NCBI GenBank assembly: GCA_026398285.1
Contig: JAPLTI010000371.1
Coordinates: 1-9,181, forward strand
Direction of reading: 5' to 3'
Source of the DNA: Verrucomicrobiota bacterium
GTDB taxonomy: Bacteria > Verrucomicrobiota > Verrucomicrobiia > Chthoniobacterales > Terrimicrobiaceae
Length of the DNA: 9,181 nucleotides
Positions 7,180 through 9,181 of the stretch are shown one piece after another. Numbering within the stretch: position 1 is the stretch's first letter; each line of letters begins with the position of its first letter. A program made the position numbers and the translations under genes. The notes under the pieces were generated by a model, which was not told where the DNA came from, did not search any database, and worked only from the letters and a program-made list of their open reading frames with translations.

Positions 7180-8142
7180 TCAAGCGGCGACGAGGTTTTG
7201 AGCGGTAGCTTTCAAAAGAATGGAAGAAATTCCGCCCCCGACTGCGGCGGCGACGGGAGGAGGGAATGCGTTTCCAACCTGACGATAGGCCGCCGTTTTG
7301 CTACCGACGAATTTCCAGCTATCGGGAAACCCTTGAATACGGGCAACCATGCGAACAGTGAGCCTTGGCATCCCGACGAAATCGGGAGCGGGGGCTTCGT
7401 TCGCGATGCCCATTCCATCGACTCCGAGAGCCGCCCAAGCCTTTTTGGCGCGGGTGGGGCCGAGATCGGGGCCGCCATGTTTCTTTGATCCTCCAACGAT
7501 GGTTGGAGCGACTTGGTTGGCTCGCTTGCGCCACTCTTTGAGCATGCCCCATCCCTTTTCAGCCAAAAGGTCGGACAAGGTATCGGCAACCGTGGGTGCG
7601 GGAAGGAGTGAGGGCGCAGGCCATGGTGACGCGGTTTTGATGTCCTTGCGGATGGCAACGAAAACAACGCGGGGGCGGAGTTGCGGCACTCCGTAATCGC
7701 AAGCATTCAGAAGCCGCCAATCCGTCCAGTAGCCGAGGGCGGCGATTTCTCCCGAGATGTAGCGACGATAATCCTCGAAAACGGCATCGAGAATGCCGCG
7801 CACATTTTCAATCATGACGGCGCGGGGGCGGATTTCTCGGACGAGGCGAATTCCTTCTGGGAACAGGTTTCTCTCGTCAGCATCGCCGAGTTGTTTTCCA
7901 GCAACAGAAAAAGGTGGACAGGGGAGGCCGCCAGCAAGCAGATCAACTCCGCGAAAAGGTTTCCCATCAAATTTGCGGAGGTCTTCTTCAACAACATTCC
8001 AGTGTGGACGATTGGCGCGAAGTGTCTGGCAGCAGTGGGGGTCGATTTCAACCAGCGCGGCGTGCTCAAACCCGGCGGACTCAAGACCAAGTGCCTGTCC
8101 GCCCGCTCCGGCACAAAGTTCTACTGCGGTGAGAAGGTGCAT
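7180..8142 (-). CDS. DNA (cytosine-5-)-methyltransferase, type II restriction-modification
   Basis: The 320-residue protein carries the C5-methyltransferase motifs in order: motif I ELCAGAGGQALGLE (residues 8-21), motif IV GGLPCPPFSVAGKQLG (71-86, catalytic C75), motif VI ENVRG (112-116), motif VIII QLRPR (154-158), a short target-recognition region (about 170-258), motif IX RLTVRMVARIQGFPD (260-274) and motif X RQVGNAFPPP (287-296). It transfers methyl from SAM to cytosine C5 and would protect host DNA from the HNH enzyme encoded 4 nt downstream. The ATG at 8140-8142 is chosen because motif I begins almost at once, as usual in the family; the sequence before it has no clear Shine-Dalgarno. 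The length is typical and all motifs are present, so it is probably active. It runs opposite to the BREX genes. The site specificity is not deducible here. Confidence 0.92.
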   Translation of the reverse strand: MHLLTAVELCAGAGGQALGLESAGFEHAALVEIDPHCCQTLRANRPHWNVVEEDLRKFDGKPFRGVDLLAGGLPCPPFSVAGKQLGDADERNLFPEGIRLVREIRPRAVMIENVRGILDAVFEDYRRYISGEIAALGYWTDWRLLNACDYGVPQLRPRVVFVAIRKDIKTASPWPAPSLLPAPTVADTLSDLLAEKGWGMLKEWRKRANQVAPTIVGGSKKHGGPDLGPTRAKKAWAALGVDGMGIANEAPAPDFVGMPRLTVRMVARIQGFPDSWKFVGSKTAAYRQVGNAFPPPVAAAVGGGISSILLKATAQNLVAA

Positions 8143-8184
8143 GTAGGTAGAGAATCAGAAATTGCAAAAGAGGGGAGAAAGTTT

Positions 8185-8331
8185 TTAGCTGCCTAACTGA
8201 ATATCCGGGATCAACCTCCCGCTCTCCATCCGAAACCGGATCAGCCCCGCCCGTTCCAAATCCTCCAGCGCCGATTGCTTGCTCCATCGACTTATTCCGA
8301 AGAGCCCCATTTCGGATTTCGTAATCCGCTT
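8185..8331 (-). pseudogene. Remnant of a winged-helix-like gene (C-terminal end)
   Basis: Just upstream of the methyltransferase on the same strand, a frame ending at TAA (8185-8187) reads KRITKSEMGLFGISRWSKQS and then ALEDLERAGLIRFRMESGRL. This looks like a helix-turn-helix with recognition helix (ISRWSKQSALEDLERAGLI) and wing, as at the end of a small winged-helix regulator. The in-frame ATG at 8308-8310 would give only 41 residues, which cuts off the start of the fold. Further upstream the frame runs into the start of the YhcG-like gene on the other strand. I infer a 5'-truncated relic. It could instead be a very short real gene or a chance frame. Confidence 0.4.
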
Positions 8332-8369
8332 TGCCTCCACGCCCGTCCCTCGCTTTCCCCAAGCCCGGA

Positions 8370-9092
8370 ATGAGTGGCTTGCTGACTGATGTGCGGGATT
8401 TGATTCTTACGACCCGCCAAACGGTGGCGCAGGGCGTCAACTCGGCGCTGGTGCTTCTCTACTGGAATATAGGCCAGCGCATTCGCATGGACATCCTCAA
8501 AGAGAAGCGGGCGGAATATGGGGAAAAGATTTTGCACACGCTGAGTGCAAAATTGACGGAGGAGTTCGGGCGTGGATTTGGCGAGCGCAATTTATTTCGC
8601 ATGGTCCGGTTTGCGGAGGTTTTCCCTGATAGTAAGATTGTGTCCTCGCTGCGGACACAATTGGGCTGGACCCATTTCAGAGCCATCATTGCTCTGGATG
8701 ATCCTCTCAAGCGGGATTTCTACGCGGAAATGTCTCGTATCGAGGGCTGGAACACCCGCACGCTGGAGCAAAAGATTCAGTCCATGCTCTTCGAGCGGAC
8801 GGCCCTGTCGAAAAAGCCGGAGAAGCTGATCGCCTCGGAACTCAAGCAACTGCGCGAGGAGGACAAGCTGTCGCCGGATCTGGTCTTTCGCGATCCGTAT
8901 GTGCTCGATTTTCTTGGTCTCAAGGATACTTACGCCGAGCGGGATTTGGAGGCGGCCATCCTGCGCGAGATCGAGGCCTTCATCCTCGAACTCGGAATCG
9001 GTTTTACTTTTGTTGCGCGCCAGAAGCGCATGCAGATCGATGGACGGGATTACTACCTGGACCCACAGCCATCCCATAGAGGAAAAAATTGA
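8370..9092 (+). pseudogene. YhcG/DUF1016-type PD-(D/E)XK nuclease, truncated at 3' end by an insertion sequence
   Basis: From ATG 8370 (MSGLLTDVRD) the frame gives 240 residues of a YhcG-type protein, normally about 340. The N-terminal DUF1016 part includes LLYWNIGQRI (29-38), EYGEKILHTLS (49-59) and LGWTHFRAIIALDDPLKRDF (98-117). The start of the nuclease domain is present, with RDPYVLDFLGLKDTY, an acidic IEAF (201-204), GFTFVARQKR (211-220) and DYYLD (227-231). The next family residues, the hydrophobic strand and the E-x-K of the active site, are missing. After D231 the sequence turns into PQPSHRGKN and a stop. YhcG-like proteins are predicted restriction-type nucleases frequent in defence islands. 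A TTG at 8331 gives a longer frame, but the residues before 8370 do not look like the family. Without the E-x-K lobe the nuclease is probably dead. Confidence 0.8.
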
Positions 9093-9105
9093 CCCTGAAG
9101 GAGAG

Positions 9106-9170
9106 ATGGACGGGGTGTTTGAAACCTGCCACTTGGCAGGCTATGAAAAAACCAAAACACCCCCGTCCAT
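9106..9170. repeat. Large inverted repeat with nested hairpin at the insertion-sequence end
   Basis: ATGGACGGGGTGTTT (9106-9120) is complementary to AAACACCCCCGTCCAT (9155-9170) except for one extra base in the right arm. Inside it CCTGCC (9125-9130) pairs with GGCAGG (9135-9140) around a 4-nt loop. The probable transposase ATG (9143) lies between inner and outer stems, so in an RNA reading in from outside the fold could hinder translation, a known theme in insertion sequences. This role is inferred. Confidence 0.65.
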
Positions 9171-9181
9171 CGGCTGCAAAG
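9143..9181 (+). CDS. Probable transposase, N-terminal 13 codons only
   Basis: ATG 9143 opens a frame reading MKKPKHPRPSAAK to the window edge. The basic, proline-containing start resembles my memory of some IS4-family transposases, in which PSAAK-type residues precede a conserved LRQLCNLIP-type segment, but 13 residues cannot prove it. GGCAGG stands only 2 nt before the ATG, a poor Shine-Dalgarno spacing. An alternative frame from ATG 9106 is also open to the edge. Confidence 0.4.
   Translation, partial: MKKPKHPRPSAAK

Larger units (their letters stand above)
9063..9181 (+). mobile_element. Left end of an insertion sequence (possibly IS4-like), cut by window edge
   Basis: YhcG similarity stops abruptly after the codon at 9060-9062, and unrelated sequence follows to the window end. 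That sequence contains a large imperfect inverted repeat with a nested hairpin and then the likely start of a transposase. Together these suggest an insertion sequence entering the nuclease gene. The exact tip and any target duplication cannot be fixed because the right end is outside the window. The IS4 suggestion rests only on a recalled resemblance of the first 13 transposase residues. Confidence 0.55.

Noticed and set aside
7681..8196. 171-codon plus-strand frame opposite the methyltransferase, and the one at 7081-7488
   Set aside because: Antisense to a methyltransferase with all catalytic motifs; shadow frames.
8331..8369. TTG start giving a 253-codon YhcG-like protein
   Set aside because: The 13 extra residues are proline-rich and unlike the family N-terminus, which begins well at ATG 8370.
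9106..9181. Transposase start at ATG 9106
   Set aside because: The AAGGAG at 9098-9103 is only 2 nt away, and the translation looks less like a transposase start than the frame from 9143. Both remain possible because the window ends.

Overview
The window is a decaying phage-defence island on a bacterial chromosome or large replicon. Coding DNA is moderately GC-rich, by eye in the upper 50s percent. Most starts lack a clear Shine-Dalgarno; a strong one stands before the AbiEii-like gene. The taxon cannot be fixed from sequence alone. Gene style and an AAGGATGAAGG-type micro-repeat inside pglX would suit a Verrucomicrobiota-like genome, but that is a weak inference.

Left two thirds (+ strand, about 1-6409): part of a type I-like BREX operon in the order brxB (3' end only), brxC, an AbiEi-like gene, an AbiEii-like gene, pglX. 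The genes are packed tightly: brxB and brxC overlap by ATGA, and the other gaps are 18 nt or less, apart from the AbiEi-AbiEii interval. BREX normally needs the BrxC ATPase and the PglX methyltransferase, and both are broken here. brxC changes reading frame at about 600-620, and a conserved block between Walker A and Walker B appears deleted. pglX stops after 290 codons, before any methyltransferase catalytic motif. The type IV-like toxin-antitoxin pair nested between them is intact.

Between the AbiEi-like and AbiEii-like genes lies an AT-rich array of about 2.7 copies of an exact 90-bp-period imperfect direct repeat (4184-4424). Each copy can form a hairpin. Between copies 1 and 2 three stem pairs have changed on both sides so that pairing is kept. 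The same stretch is open as a 75-codon reading frame joined by ATGA overlaps to the genes on both sides. This is the most unusual signal in the window.

Right third (6570-8142, - strand): a compact and apparently complete type II restriction-modification module, with a C5-cytosine methyltransferase gene followed 4 nt later by an HNH endonuclease gene. It points against the BREX operon and lies where the rest of pglX should be. Next come a remnant of a winged-helix-like gene (- strand, 8185-8331) and a YhcG/DUF1016-type PD-(D/E)XK nuclease gene (+ strand). That gene is cut off at the residue where an insertion sequence appears to begin (about 9063). The window ends inside the insertion sequence, just after the likely first codons of its transposase.

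Taken together, the BREX genes have been inactivated by deletion and truncation, while the AbiE-like and restriction-modification modules still look functional.
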